Shown here one piece after another: positions 25,251 to 33,277 of a stretch of DNA of 37,815 nt. The stretch comes from Flavobacterium sp. GTDB lineage: Bacteria > Bacteroidota > Bacteroidia > Chitinophagales > Chitinophagaceae. The notes under the pieces were generated by a model. The model saw nothing but the letters and a program-made list of their open reading frames with translations. It was not told the origin of the DNA and did no database searches. Both the position numbers and the translations under genes were made by a program. Positions within the stretch are counted from its first letter, which is position 1. Each line of letters starts with the position of its first letter. The stretch is from positions 1-37,815 of the forward strand of contig JASGCX010000011.1 of NCBI GenBank assembly GCA_030053925.1. Reading direction: 5' to 3'.

Positions 25251-25409
25251 CAATTTGCTAATTAGTAGATGTGCTAATCTGCTAATTAATGAATACGCAT
25301 AAACCTTTTATGTTAATTAGCACATCAGCAAATTAGCACATTATCACATCAGCACATCAGCACATTAGCACATTATCACATTATCAAATTATCAAATTAT
25401 CAAATTAAT
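25251..25409. repeat. Inverted octamer array between iscS and iscU
   Basis: The left arm (25251-25288, units such as TTTGCTAA and TGTGCTAA) starts 5 bases after the iscS stop. The right arm (25312-25409) is a tandem of 8-9 base units (AGCACATC, AGCACATT, ATCACATT, ATCAAATT), ending 3 bases before the iscU ATG. The arms are reverse complements in type and can fold into a long hairpin with the loop around 25289-25311. Confidence 0.9.
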
Positions 25410-25412
25410 ATT

Positions 25413-25832
25413 ATGGCATATTCAGAAAAAGTAATCGATCATTATAGCAATCCTAAAAACGTAGGTACGTTAGATAAAGGCAGCAAAAGCGTAGGTACAG
25501 GTTTAGTAGGCGCACCAGAATGTGGTGACGTTATGCGTTTGCAAATTCAAGTAGATGACGCAACAGGTCTTATTACCGATGCTAAATTTAAAACCTTCGG
25601 TTGTGGTTCTGCTATTGCATCTTCATCTTTAGCTACCGAGTGGTTAAAAGGTAAAACTGTAGACCAAGCGGTTGCAATTGACAATATGGATTTGGTAGAA
25701 GAATTAAATCTTCCACCTGTAAAAATTCACTGTTCAGTTTTAGCAGAAGATGCTATTAAAGCTGCTATTAACGATTACCGTGTAAAAAATGGTTTAGAAG
25801 CATTGGTATTTGAAGAGAAAGGGGTTCATTAA
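25413..25832 (+). CDS. iscU: Fe-S cluster assembly scaffold IscU
   Basis: The scaffold on which IscS-derived sulfur and iron form a [2Fe-2S] cluster. It has 139 residues, with all ligands present: C37 and D39 (APECGDVM), C64 (FKTFGCGSAIASSS), and H106 and C107 (HCSVLAEDAI). LPPVK before HCS is the motif recognised by HscA-type chaperones. The start at 25413 is directly preceded by repeat DNA, so ribosome access may depend on how that repeat folds. Confidence 0.96.
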   Translation: MAYSEKVIDHYSNPKNVGTLDKGSKSVGTGLVGAPECGDVMRLQIQVDDATGLITDAKFKTFGCGSAIASSSLATEWLKGKTVDQAVAIDNMDLVEELNLPPVKIHCSVLAEDAIKAAINDYRVKNGLEALVFEEKGVH

Positions 25833-25834
25833 TA

Positions 25835-25867
25835 CAGCCGCCCCAACCCATCTAAAGGTGGGGCTTA
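25835..25867. repeat. Palindromic GC-rich repeat, copy between iscU and iscA
   Basis: CAGCCGCCCCAACCCATCTA then AAGGTGGGGCTTA, about 30 of 33 positions like the purH copy. It starts 3 bases after the iscU stop. Its inner stem (GCCCC/GGGGC) could act as a weak terminator. Confidence 0.85.
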
Positions 25868-25881
25868 TATAAGCAAACATT

Positions 25882-26289
25882 ATGGTAAAGGAAACAGATG
25901 TAAATGAAACTATTTCTAAAACCCCCAGTTTTGGAGGGGGTTTGGGCGAGGCCAATGCAATATATGTAAGTGACAAAGCTAAAGCCAAAGTTATAAAGCT
26001 GATGGAAGATGCTGGCATTTACGGTAACCCAAGTTACTTTTTAAGAGTAGGCGTGGTAGGTGGTGGTTGTAGCGGTTTAAGCTACAAACTTGATTTTGAC
26101 AATGAGCAAAAGCCTATGGACCAAGTGTTTGAAGACAATGGTGTAAAAGTAGTAACCGACTTAAAAAGCTTCTTGTACCTAGTAAATACAGAACTAGACT
26201 TTAGCGATGGATTGAATGGCAAGGGCTTTTATTTTAACAACCCTAACGCTAGTAGAAGCTGTGGTTGTGGTGAAAGTTTTGCAGTGTAA
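25882..26289 (+). CDS. iscA: IscA/HesB family Fe-S assembly protein
   Basis: An A-type carrier that receives or delivers Fe-S clusters or iron. The core starts near residue 27 (IYVSDKAKAKVIKL) and has the three conserved cysteines: C63 (GVVGGGCSGLSYKLDFD), C127 and C129 (SRSCGCGESFAV). At 135 residues it is longer than the roughly 107-110 usual because of an N-terminal extension. Residues 13-24 (KTPSFGGGLGEA) are encoded by the same palindromic repeat found in purH and 50 bases upstream. There is no internal Met that would skip it. It is the last gene of the isc cluster. Confidence 0.93.
   Translation: MVKETDVNETISKTPSFGGGLGEANAIYVSDKAKAKVIKLMEDAGIYGNPSYFLRVGVVGGGCSGLSYKLDFDNEQKPMDQVFEDNGVKVVTDLKSFLYLVNTELDFSDGLNGKGFYFNNPNASRSCGCGESFAV
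25918..25953. repeat. Palindromic GC-rich repeat, in-frame copy inside iscA
   Basis: AAAACCCCCAGTTTTGGAGG then GGGTTTGGGCGAGGCC. It is in inverse orientation to the copy at 25835-25867 and resembles the reverse complement of the purH copy. Read in frame as KTPSFGGGLGEA. Confidence 0.82.
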
Positions 26290-26341
26290 AATTGTTTGAA
26301 CCTTGATTTGGTAGAATTTTTTAGATTAGTAGGATATTATG

Positions 26342-26377
26342 AAAATGGGCTGTATCAATTTTGAGACAGCCCATTTT
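26342..26377. terminator. Bidirectional terminator between iscA and the ABC permease
   Basis: AAAATGGGCTGT pairs with ACAGCCCATTTTT; the inner TC/GA pairs extend the stem. Outside it lie imperfect inverted arms: TAGATTAGTAGGATATT on the left and AATTAGTCTAATATT on the right. Confidence 0.85.
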
Positions 26378-26419
26378 TATTTGTGTAATTAGTCTAATAT
26401 TTAAAATTCGTGCAATGTT

Positions 26420-27724
26420 TTAGCGCTTTCTAAAAGCCCACTTGCTCATTTCTTTCCAGCTTACTTTTTTACCGTACATTAAAATACCAACACGATAAAT
26501 TTTAGCACTTAACCATGTAGTAGATAAAAAGCCGCCAACTAGTAAGGCCATGCTTACAATTAACTGCCAATAAGGTACTGTACTAGGCACGCCAAATGGT
26601 AAGCGAGCCATCATTACAATAGGCGAGGTTAGTGGAAATAAACTACCAAAAACAGCTAAACCACCAGTAGGATTATTAACCGCACTTTGCATAATAACAA
26701 TGCTAAAAATAATAGGCATTGTTATAGGCAACATTAAACTTTGGGCTTCTTGTGGATCTTCGTTAACTACGCTACCAACGGCTGCAAATAGCGATGAATA
26801 CAACAAATAGCCACCTAAGAAATAGAAAATAAATAAACAAACGGTTGAGAATGTAATACTAGAAAATATTGCAGTTAAAAGCCCACTACCTTTTGCAGTT
26901 TCAAGTGCTTGTGCAGCACCTGGTTGTGTTACATCGGCCATGCCGGGAATAAGTAATGGTAGTAATACGCGTAAGAACAAGGTTAGGCAAATCCAAATAA
27001 GAAACTGTACTAAACCTACCGCACCAATGCCTGTAATTTTACCCATCATTAATTGAAAAGGCTTTACGCTGCTAATAATTACTTCGGCAATACGTGTTGT
27101 TTTTTCTTCCATTACACCACGCATTACCATTGCGCCGTAAATAAATAATACAATGTAAATAAGAAAGCCCGAAATGTAGCCCACAATTAAGCTAGCACTT
27201 GCTTTACTATCGTCTTCTGCTTTACCGTCGAGGGTAGAAAATTTAATGTCGTTACCTCTTTGTAAGCTATCTAATGTTTTTTTGCTGATGTTAAGTGACG
27301 ATAATAAACGTTGGTTTTCTAGCGCATTGTTAATGCGTTTTTGAATATCGGTACGGGTCATTACTCCAACAGTTTTGCCAGACACAAATACCAAACTATC
27401 ATTGGTGCTAGCATTAAAATTACTATCAACAAAAACGTAGCCATCAAATTCTTTTTTAGACACTTTTGCTTTAAGGCTTTCAAAGCTTTCGTCTTTTACA
27501 AACACAAAACTAATATCGTCTTTGCTTGCAATTTTACCACCAAAAATATTAGCGTTATCTACCACTGCTACCTTAAAATCATCGGTAGATTTTACGGTGA
27601 AATAGATGATTAATGCGTAAAAGCCAAATATTACCAATGGCAATAAAATGGTAGTAAGCAAAAAGGTTTTCTTTTGTACACGGCTTAAAAATTCGCGTTT
27701 TGCTACAAGCCAAGTTTTATTCAT
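26420..27724 (-). CDS. ABC-2 type transporter permease (NatB-like)
   Basis: The membrane half of an ABC exporter, 434 residues. An N-terminal transmembrane helix (KTFLLTTILLPLVIFGFYAL) is followed by a large extracytoplasmic domain (about 50-170; DDFKVAVVDNANIFGGKIA), then about five C-terminal helices around YISGFLIYIVLFIYGAMVMRGVMEEKTTRIAE, the typical ABC-2 region. The ATPase gene lies 33 bases upstream in the same operon. Related NatAB systems export Na+; others export drugs or peptides. The substrate here is unknown. Confidence 0.9.
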   Translation of the reverse strand: MNKTWLVAKREFLSRVQKKTFLLTTILLPLVIFGFYALIIYFTVKSTDDFKVAVVDNANIFGGKIASKDDISFVFVKDESFESLKAKVSKKEFDGYVFVDSNFNASTNDSLVFVSGKTVGVMTRTDIQKRINNALENQRLLSSLNISKKTLDSLQRGNDIKFSTLDGKAEDDSKASASLIVGYISGFLIYIVLFIYGAMVMRGVMEEKTTRIAEVIISSVKPFQLMMGKITGIGAVGLVQFLIWICLTLFLRVLLPLLIPGMADVTQPGAAQALETAKGSGLLTAIFSSITFSTVCLFIFYFLGGYLLYSSLFAAVGSVVNEDPQEAQSLMLPITMPIIFSIVIMQSAVNNPTGGLAVFGSLFPLTSPIVMMARLPFGVPSTVPYWQLIVSMALLVGGFLSTTWLSAKIYRVGILMYGKKVSWKEMSKWAFRKR

Positions 27725-27757
27725 AATACTGTGAAATTAAAAATTAGATTTTGTTGT

Positions 27758-28696
27758 TTAGTTAGCTACAGTTTGAAAAGCTCTAGTAACAGATTTGGTG
27801 CCTTCTACCAAGCCAATAAAAATATCATTAAGTGATGGCAGAATTTCGTTGAAAGATTCTATTACCGCACCTTGTTGTATAAAGTGTTGCAATACATTGT
27901 TGCTGCTAAAGCCTTCATTAATTTTTACGGTAAAGGCATTGGCTTTTTGGTTTAAAATATCAAACGCTTGGCTATTTGATGGCTCTGTAATGCCATGCAC
28001 TTTAATGCTGAATTTGTTATCTTTAAATTGTTGCTTAATATCACCAACAGTACCATCTAAAATTTTTGCGCCAAGGTTAACTAATACAATGTGGTCGCAT
28101 ATTTCCTCTACTTGCTCCATGCGGTGCGTACTAAAAATAATGGTGCAACCACGCTTTGCAAGACGATGAATTTCATCCTTAATTAAGTTAGCATTTACAG
28201 GGTCAAGACCACTAAACGGTTCATCTAAAATAATCAATTTAGGCTCGTGTAATACCGTAATTACAAACTGTAGTTTTTGGCTCATGCCTTTACTTAAGTC
28301 TTCTACTTTTTTGTTCCACCAGCTTTCCATTTCTAGGCGCTTAAACCAAAACTTAATTTTCTCCATAGCTTCGGTTTTACTTAAGCCTTTTAGCTGCGCT
28401 AAATACAAGGCCTGCTCACCAATTTTCATTTTTTTGTACAAGCCTCTTTCTTCGGGCATGTAACCTATTTTAATGATGTCATTTATTGGGTCAAAGCGTT
28501 TGCCATCAAACATTATATGACCATTATCGGGGTAAAAAATACCCGTAATCATACGTAGTAAAGTGGTTTTACCAGCACCATTTGGCCCTAGTAAACCAAA
28601 TATGCTACCTTGTTCAATGTTAAAACTAATGTCGCTTACCGCCTTTTGCGTAGCGTAAAATTTTTGTAGATGATGAAGCTCTAAAATAGAAGCCAT
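27758..28696 (-). CDS. ABC transporter ATP-binding protein (NatA-like)
   Basis: The ATPase of the exporter. From the start at 28696 (MASILELHHLQKFYA) it has 312 residues. Walker A is GPNGAGKTT (37-45), the Q-loop region is IGYMPEERGLY, the signature is LSKGMSQKLQ (134-143, a common variant of LSGGQ in this group), Walker B is LIILDEP (154-160), and the switch His is in IIFSTHRMEQ. A C-terminal domain of about 100 residues (DUF4162-like) follows, usual for NatA-type proteins. An upstream in-frame ATG was rejected because it adds non-conserved residues. Confidence 0.93.
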   Translation of the reverse strand: MASILELHHLQKFYATQKAVSDISFNIEQGSIFGLLGPNGAGKTTLLRMITGIFYPDNGHIMFDGKRFDPINDIIKIGYMPEERGLYKKMKIGEQALYLAQLKGLSKTEAMEKIKFWFKRLEMESWWNKKVEDLSKGMSQKLQFVITVLHEPKLIILDEPFSGLDPVNANLIKDEIHRLAKRGCTIIFSTHRMEQVEEICDHIVLVNLGAKILDGTVGDIKQQFKDNKFSIKVHGITEPSNSQAFDILNQKANAFTVKINEGFSSNNVLQHFIQQGAVIESFNEILPSLNDIFIGLVEGTKSVTRAFQTVAN

Positions 28697-28878
28697 AGAA
28701 AGTGTTTGTTGCCCAATATAAGTTACTTGCAAACGATTTCAATATTTGTAGATAAAATATGGATTAATTTATTGCACAACTAAAACATGCTAACAATTTC
28801 ATGTAAAAACGTTCGTGTAATTGCAATAGTTGTAGCGGCGTATTTCACCTATCATTGCAACTTAAATATTTGAACATT

Positions 28879-29868
28879 ATGCAAGTAGCAAAAAGAAGTG
28901 TTGTTGTGGCAGCTTTATGGGCCATTGTAATTAGTTTGTGTAGTTGGGGCTTTTTGGTGCATCATACCACCACACAGCTAGCCATTTACGAGTTGCCAAA
29001 AGCAATGCAGCCGTTTTTTTATAAGTCAATGAAGGGCTTGGTAAAAGATTGTACAAGGCCAGATGAACGTAGAAATACAGATACCACAGAAGCAACCAAA
29101 CACTTTGTAGATATGGAAGCTTATGGTGATAGTGCTGCTTATAAAATGCCATTTAGCTGGGATGAAGCGGTTAAAAAATACACCAAGGATACATTGCTAA
29201 AATATGGTTATGTGCCTTATCACATTATTGTAATGAAACACAAGCTAGTAGAGGCTTTTAAGGCAAAAGATACTAGCAAAATTTTGTTCTATGCGGCAGA
29301 CTTAGCTCACTACATTGAAGATGCACATGTGCCATTGCATACGTCTATCAATTACGATGGACAATTGACCAATCAAAAAGGCTTGCATGCTTTATGGGAA
29401 AGCGTAACGCCAGAGGTAGAACTAGGTACTTACAATTTGCGCAGCAAACACAAAGCCACCTATTTAGCTAATCCTGAAGCGGCTATTTGGGCCGATGTGC
29501 GTGGTACTTATGCGTTAGTAGCCGATGTATTTGCCAAAGAAAAAGAAGTGTCGAAAAAATTTCCTGATAGTTTAAAATACAAAACCGTGTTTAAATACGG
29601 TAGAAATTTAAAATACTATACCGAGGCTTTTGCCAAAGCTTATGGCGAAAGTTTGCATCCAACCATCAATTTGCAGCTAATAAAATCTGCCGATATGGTA
29701 GCAGATTTTTGGTACACCGCATGGGTAGATGCTGGTAAGCCAAATTTAGATATAAACCTTACAAAAGTAGAACGCAAGCAAAAAAGACAATCGTTCCGCT
29801 CGTTTAAGCGTAATCATTTGTTGCAGGATAGTTTGCTATTAGCACGTGCGGCTTACAAGCCCGAATAA
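28879..29868 (+). CDS. Zinc-dependent phospholipase C / S1-P1 nuclease-like exported protein
   Basis: A 329-residue exported protein of the zinc-dependent phospholipase C family. The N-terminal hydrophobic segment (VVVAALWAIVISLCS) precedes W23, which would become the N-terminal zinc-binding Trp after cleavage (SWGFLVHHTT). Further zinc ligands are visible in order: D62, H75 and D78 (ATKHFVDME), then H144, D148 and H154 (DLAHYIEDAHVPLHTS), and H170 (GLHALWE). The gene is followed 66 bases later by a LIC11966-type gene. Lipid or nucleic-acid substrate cannot be decided. A TTGCAAT/ATTGCAA inverted repeat lies just upstream of the start. Confidence 0.82.
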   Translation: MQVAKRSVVVAALWAIVISLCSWGFLVHHTTTQLAIYELPKAMQPFFYKSMKGLVKDCTRPDERRNTDTTEATKHFVDMEAYGDSAAYKMPFSWDEAVKKYTKDTLLKYGYVPYHIIVMKHKLVEAFKAKDTSKILFYAADLAHYIEDAHVPLHTSINYDGQLTNQKGLHALWESVTPEVELGTYNLRSKHKATYLANPEAAIWADVRGTYALVADVFAKEKEVSKKFPDSLKYKTVFKYGRNLKYYTEAFAKAYGESLHPTINLQLIKSADMVADFWYTAWVDAGKPNLDINLTKVERKQKRQSFRSFKRNHLLQDSLLLARAAYKPE

Positions 29869-29934
29869 AGCATTATAAAATTAATTGGCTCGCATCGGTT
29901 TTGCAGCTATTTTCGGATACTCAATAAACCGCTT

Positions 29935-30981
29935 ATGATTTCTTTAAAAAAAGTATTGCTAGTTGCAATAGTATTAGTGAGTTCGCTACAAACATTTGCC
30001 CAAAACGCCGAAGGTGCTGGTGCATACATGTCATCGATAACCAATGCACAGGGCGAAATGAACAAAAAGTATATGGCTTATGTAAGTGCCGCCGCACATG
30101 GCAAGCGCCTACGAAAAGTAGAAAAGTTACGCCAAGCTGCCATAGAAAGTATTCAGCAGAGTAAATACAACACCATTGGTTTGCCTTTGTTTAAAGGCGA
30201 TAATTCGCTGCGCCAAAAAAGCATCGACTACATTAATTTTTGCTACAAAATATTTAATGATGACTATGCCCACATTGTAAACATGGAAGAAATTGCCGAA
30301 CAAAGTTTTGATGAAATGCAAGCCTACTTGCTATTACAAGAAAAAACAGGCGAAAAATTACAAGAAGCCAACGATAATATTAACAAGGCTTACAAAGAAT
30401 TTGCAGCCAAGTATAATGTGCAATTAGTAGAAGGCGAAAAAAGTGAGCTATCGCAAAAAATGGAAGTAGCTTCTAAACTTACCCACTATTACAACCAAGT
30501 TTATTTGGTGTTTTTTAAATGCAATTGGCAAGATGGGAAATTGACCGAAGCACTTAATGCCAAAAAAATGAATGATGCAGAACAAAGCCGCAATGCTTTA
30601 ATAAAATATGCTACCGAAGGTTTGGCAGCTTTAGATACCATGAAGAGTTTTATGGGTGATCCATCGTTAGCAGTGGCTTGCAAGCAAGCTTTACAGTTTT
30701 ATAAAAAGAATGCTGAAATAGAACTGCCAAAACAATTAGACTTTTACTTAAAGCAAGAAAACTTTGATAAAATGAAAAAAGCCTTTGAAGCAAAAGCACC
30801 AGCAGACAGAAAAAAAGAAGATGTAGATGCCTACAACAAAGGTGTAAAAGATATTAATGCAGCGGTAAATGCCTTTAACCAAAGCATTAATACTACCAAC
30901 AATAATAGAACACAAGTATTGCAAAACTGGGAAAACACACAAAAGTCATTTTTTGATACCCACATGCCTTACTACAAATAA
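29935..30981 (+). CDS. LIC11966 family surface protein
   Basis: A 348-residue secreted protein with a clear signal peptide (KKVLLVAIVLVSSLQTFAQ). The mature part is helical and Lys/Gln/Glu-rich. The early segment (KKYMAYVSAAAHGKRLRKVE then KLRQAAIESIQQ) and NMEEIAEQSFDEMQAY match my memory of the LIC11966 family, first named in Leptospira and of unknown function. The C-terminal half has long amphipathic helices (about 165-345), suggesting coiled coils. It follows the phospholipase-like gene on the same strand (66-base gap). Confidence 0.65.
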   Translation: MISLKKVLLVAIVLVSSLQTFAQNAEGAGAYMSSITNAQGEMNKKYMAYVSAAAHGKRLRKVEKLRQAAIESIQQSKYNTIGLPLFKGDNSLRQKSIDYINFCYKIFNDDYAHIVNMEEIAEQSFDEMQAYLLLQEKTGEKLQEANDNINKAYKEFAAKYNVQLVEGEKSELSQKMEVASKLTHYYNQVYLVFFKCNWQDGKLTEALNAKKMNDAEQSRNALIKYATEGLAALDTMKSFMGDPSLAVACKQALQFYKKNAEIELPKQLDFYLKQENFDKMKKAFEAKAPADRKKEDVDAYNKGVKDINAAVNAFNQSINTTNNNRTQVLQNWENTQKSFFDTHMPYYK

Positions 30982-31029
30982 GTAAGCTGTTTGTAAGAAT
31001 AATGTTTAATTAATTTTCTAGCAGAATGT

Positions 31030-31100
31030 GCAGAAGCCGATAACTATTGGGTAGCTAAATTTTCTGTACTGCCGATAGCTATTGGCTTTGCGGTTTCTGC
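31030..31100. repeat. REP-like palindrome with a CCGATARCTATTGG direct repeat
   Basis: GCAGAAGCC at 31030-31038 pairs with GGTTTCTGC at 31092-31100. Within it CCGATAACTATTGG and CCGATAGCTATTGG occur as near-identical direct copies, and each is itself nearly self-complementary. It fills the spacer between the LIC11966-type gene and the small Cys protein. Confidence 0.65.
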
Positions 31101-31148
31101 GAGCAAAAAGTATGTTAATTTCAATTAAGCGAAATCTTGCAACAACAG

Positions 31149-31331
31149 ATGCTTTACGAATACGCTTGCCCTATCTGTACCAAAATATGCGAACACACTG
31201 AGGGTATAAACCATGCAGGCGGCTGTAGTAAAACAAGCCCCCACCTAGATTGGTACGAAGGGCTTTACGATACAGTAGCGCAAATAAAAGCCCAAATTTT
31301 AGAACGCTGGCATGAGGGGGCGGCGCATTAA
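31149..31331 (+). CDS. Small cysteine-rich hypothetical protein
   Basis: A 60-residue protein starting MLYEYACPICTKICEH; a TTG four codons earlier is a less likely start. CPIC, a further CEH and GCSK provide four cysteines and two nearby histidines, which suggests a small zinc-binding fold. The C-terminal half (YEGLYDTVAQIKAQILERW) is an amphipathic helix. I do not recognise the family. The base composition resembles that of its neighbours. It has no close operon partner: flanking gaps are 167 and 119 bases, the first holding a REP-like palindrome. Confidence 0.5.
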   Translation: MLYEYACPICTKICEHTEGINHAGGCSKTSPHLDWYEGLYDTVAQIKAQILERWHEGAAH

Positions 31332-31450
31332 AGCAAGAAATAAACCTAACTTAGCTGTGGTTATACTCAACGAAAATGGTGTGCAAAATTGAATAGCCAC
31401 AATCATGGAATCATTCAAATCATTTAATCACTGGTATAAATAAAATAACT

Positions 31451-31870
31451 ATGGGTTTAGTATATGCAGATATTACATTGATTAATGGTGAGGATTTAAT
31501 ACTTGCCAAGCGCCATTATATTGGTGAAGAAGAGGTAAAGCAAATGAATATTACCATGCTTGTAGATACAGGCAGTTATAACCTTTGCATTAACGAAGAA
31601 ATACAATCGCAACTGCAATTTCCTGTAGTAGAGAAAAGAAATAGCGAAACCGCAGATGGTAGAGTAATAGAATGTGATGTGGTTGATAATGTGCAAGTAC
31701 GTTTTAAAAATCGTGCAACTACCTGTAGGGCTATGGTACTACCTGGTAATTGCGAACCTTTACTTGGTTCAATACCTTTAGAAGATATGGATGTACTCAT
31801 CCATCCGCAAAGCCAACAGCTTATCATTAATCCAGACCATCCTTTTTATGCGCAAATGAAATTGAAGTAA
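31451..31870 (+). CDS. Retropepsin-like (clan AA) aspartic protease family protein
   Basis: A 139-residue single-domain protein with the aspartic protease active-site motif D39-T-G-S (MLVDTGSYNLCI) and the later hydrophobic-hydrophobic-Gly region (EPLLGSIPLEDMDVLI) that supports the catalytic loop. Members of this bacterial retropepsin-like family act as dimers when active. It has no signal peptide. The 119-base spacer before it has short AATCATT/CAAATCA-type repeat units. A hairpin terminator follows. Confidence 0.8.
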   Translation: MGLVYADITLINGEDLILAKRHYIGEEEVKQMNITMLVDTGSYNLCINEEIQSQLQFPVVEKRNSETADGRVIECDVVDNVQVRFKNRATTCRAMVLPGNCEPLLGSIPLEDMDVLIHPQSQQLIINPDHPFYAQMKLK

Positions 31871-31880
31871 TAAACTTTTA

Positions 31881-31908
31881 GCCTCACAAATTTTGTGGGG
31901 CTTTTTAT
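31881..31908 (+). terminator. Terminator after the retropepsin-like gene
   Basis: GCCTCACAAA pairs with TTTGTGGGGC (one G-T pair) around a tiny loop, followed by TTTTTATT. It lies 11 bases after the stop codon. Confidence 0.75.
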
Positions 31909-31950
31909 TATCATTGAAACGCTTTTATTAAAAACTTTAAAAGAATAGCC

Positions 31951-32394
31951 ATGAAAACTTGTTATTGCTTCTTCTTCTTGATATTGATTATTTCTTGCGG
32001 GCAAAAGCGGGAAGTACAACATGCAACAACCAATATCTATTTACCCAAAATTGTAGATGCAAATTCTAAAACGATTATGGGTAATTTGATGTTTAAAAAA
32101 GCACATTTAGAAGTTGATTCTATTGTAAAAGGCTTGAACTTGCGTTACCCCAATGTGGTACTAGAAATACAAAAGCAATCTAACGATACACTGTACACTT
32201 TTATAAAAGACAGTTATTATTTGGGTGAAAGAATGGGTAATACCGGCGTAGAAGATTATTTTGCTAATGCTATTGTAAATATTACTCAGTTAGGTACTAT
32301 TCGTTTTGTAAATTTTGCTTTAGAAGATGGTAGCCATGTTGCGCCAGGTGTTTGGGGCATTGATGATTATAAGAATTATAAATTGAAGCCCTAA
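31951..32394 (+). CDS. Hypothetical lipoprotein
   Basis: A 147-residue protein with a lipoprotein signal peptide (FFFLILIISCGQ; lipid cysteine C16). The mature part is short, mixed alpha/beta, with LRYPNVVLEIQKQ and GVEDYFANAIVNITQLGTIRFVNF, and a polar C-terminus with GVWGIDDYKNY. I do not recognise a family. It stands alone between a terminator and the SDR gene. Confidence 0.65.
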   Translation: MKTCYCFFFLILIISCGQKREVQHATTNIYLPKIVDANSKTIMGNLMFKKAHLEVDSIVKGLNLRYPNVVLEIQKQSNDTLYTFIKDSYYLGERMGNTGVEDYFANAIVNITQLGTIRFVNFALEDGSHVAPGVWGIDDYKNYKLKP

Positions 32395-32459
32395 TTATTT
32401 AGACCTTTTACAATCGTTATCCCCCACATTCGTCTACCTTACAAACGAAAATTATTATT

Positions 32460-33272
32460 ATGCAAAAAGTAGCTTTGGTTACAGGCGCTTCGTCTGGTAT
32501 TGGTAAAGAAACTGCTAGGCTGTTGGTACAAGCTGGCTATACCGTATATGGTGCTGCTAGAAGGGTAGATAAGATGCAAGATTTACAAGCCATTGGCGTA
32601 AAACTTTTGGCTATGGATGTAACAGATGATGCCTCTATGGCGAGTGGTGTTACAACTTTACTGGCTGCTGAAAATAGGATAGATGTATTGGTAAATAATG
32701 CTGGCTACGGCTCGTTTGGGGCACTTGAAGACGTGCTTTTAACCGAAGCAAGGTATCAGTTTGAGGTAAATATTTTTGGGCTTGCAAGGCTTACGCAATT
32801 GCTACTGCCTACCATGCGCTTGCAACGCAGCGGCACTATTGTAAACATATCTTCTATTGGCGGCAAACTAGGCGAGCCGCATGGTGCTTGGTATCATGCT
32901 ACTAAACACGCTGTTGAGGGCTTGAGCGATTGCCTAAGAATGGAACTAAAACAGTTTAACATTAATGTTGTGATTATAGAACCTGGTGCTATTATTACCG
33001 AGTGGGATGGCATTGCAAGCGAAAACTTGCTGAAAGTTTCTGGCAATACGGCTTATGGTGCTTTGGCAAAGAAGCATGTAGCCATGTTTAAGAAAACATA
33101 CAAGTTTGGCTCGCAGCCAATTGTAGTGGCTAAAACAATTGTAAAAGCTGCTACATCTAAAAACCCTAAAACACGTTATGCAACAGGTGGTGGCGCAAAG
33201 TTTATTTTGTTCTTCCGCAGTATTTTACCCGATAAATGGTTTGATGCGATCATGTTGGCAAACATGCGGTAA
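32460..33272 (+). CDS. Short-chain dehydrogenase/reductase
   Basis: A 270-residue NAD(P)-dependent classical SDR. The cofactor motif is T8-G-A-S-S-G-I-G15, followed by R34 and R35, which would favour NADPH. NNAG is at 79-82, the catalytic Ser in IVNISSIGG (S131 or S132), and Y145-x-x-x-K149 (YHATKH). Substrate is unknown; the length and the C-terminal region (KKHVAMFKKTYKFG, TRYATGGGAKFILFFRSILP) resemble SDRs acting on hydrophobic or retinol-like substrates. Convergent with rarA; a 95-base inverted repeat lies between them. Confidence 0.9.
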   Translation: MQKVALVTGASSGIGKETARLLVQAGYTVYGAARRVDKMQDLQAIGVKLLAMDVTDDASMASGVTTLLAAENRIDVLVNNAGYGSFGALEDVLLTEARYQFEVNIFGLARLTQLLLPTMRLQRSGTIVNISSIGGKLGEPHGAWYHATKHAVEGLSDCLRMELKQFNINVVIIEPGAIITEWDGIASENLLKVSGNTAYGALAKKHVAMFKKTYKFGSQPIVVAKTIVKAATSKNPKTRYATGGGAKFILFFRSILPDKWFDAIMLANMR

Positions 33273-33277
33273 TTTAT

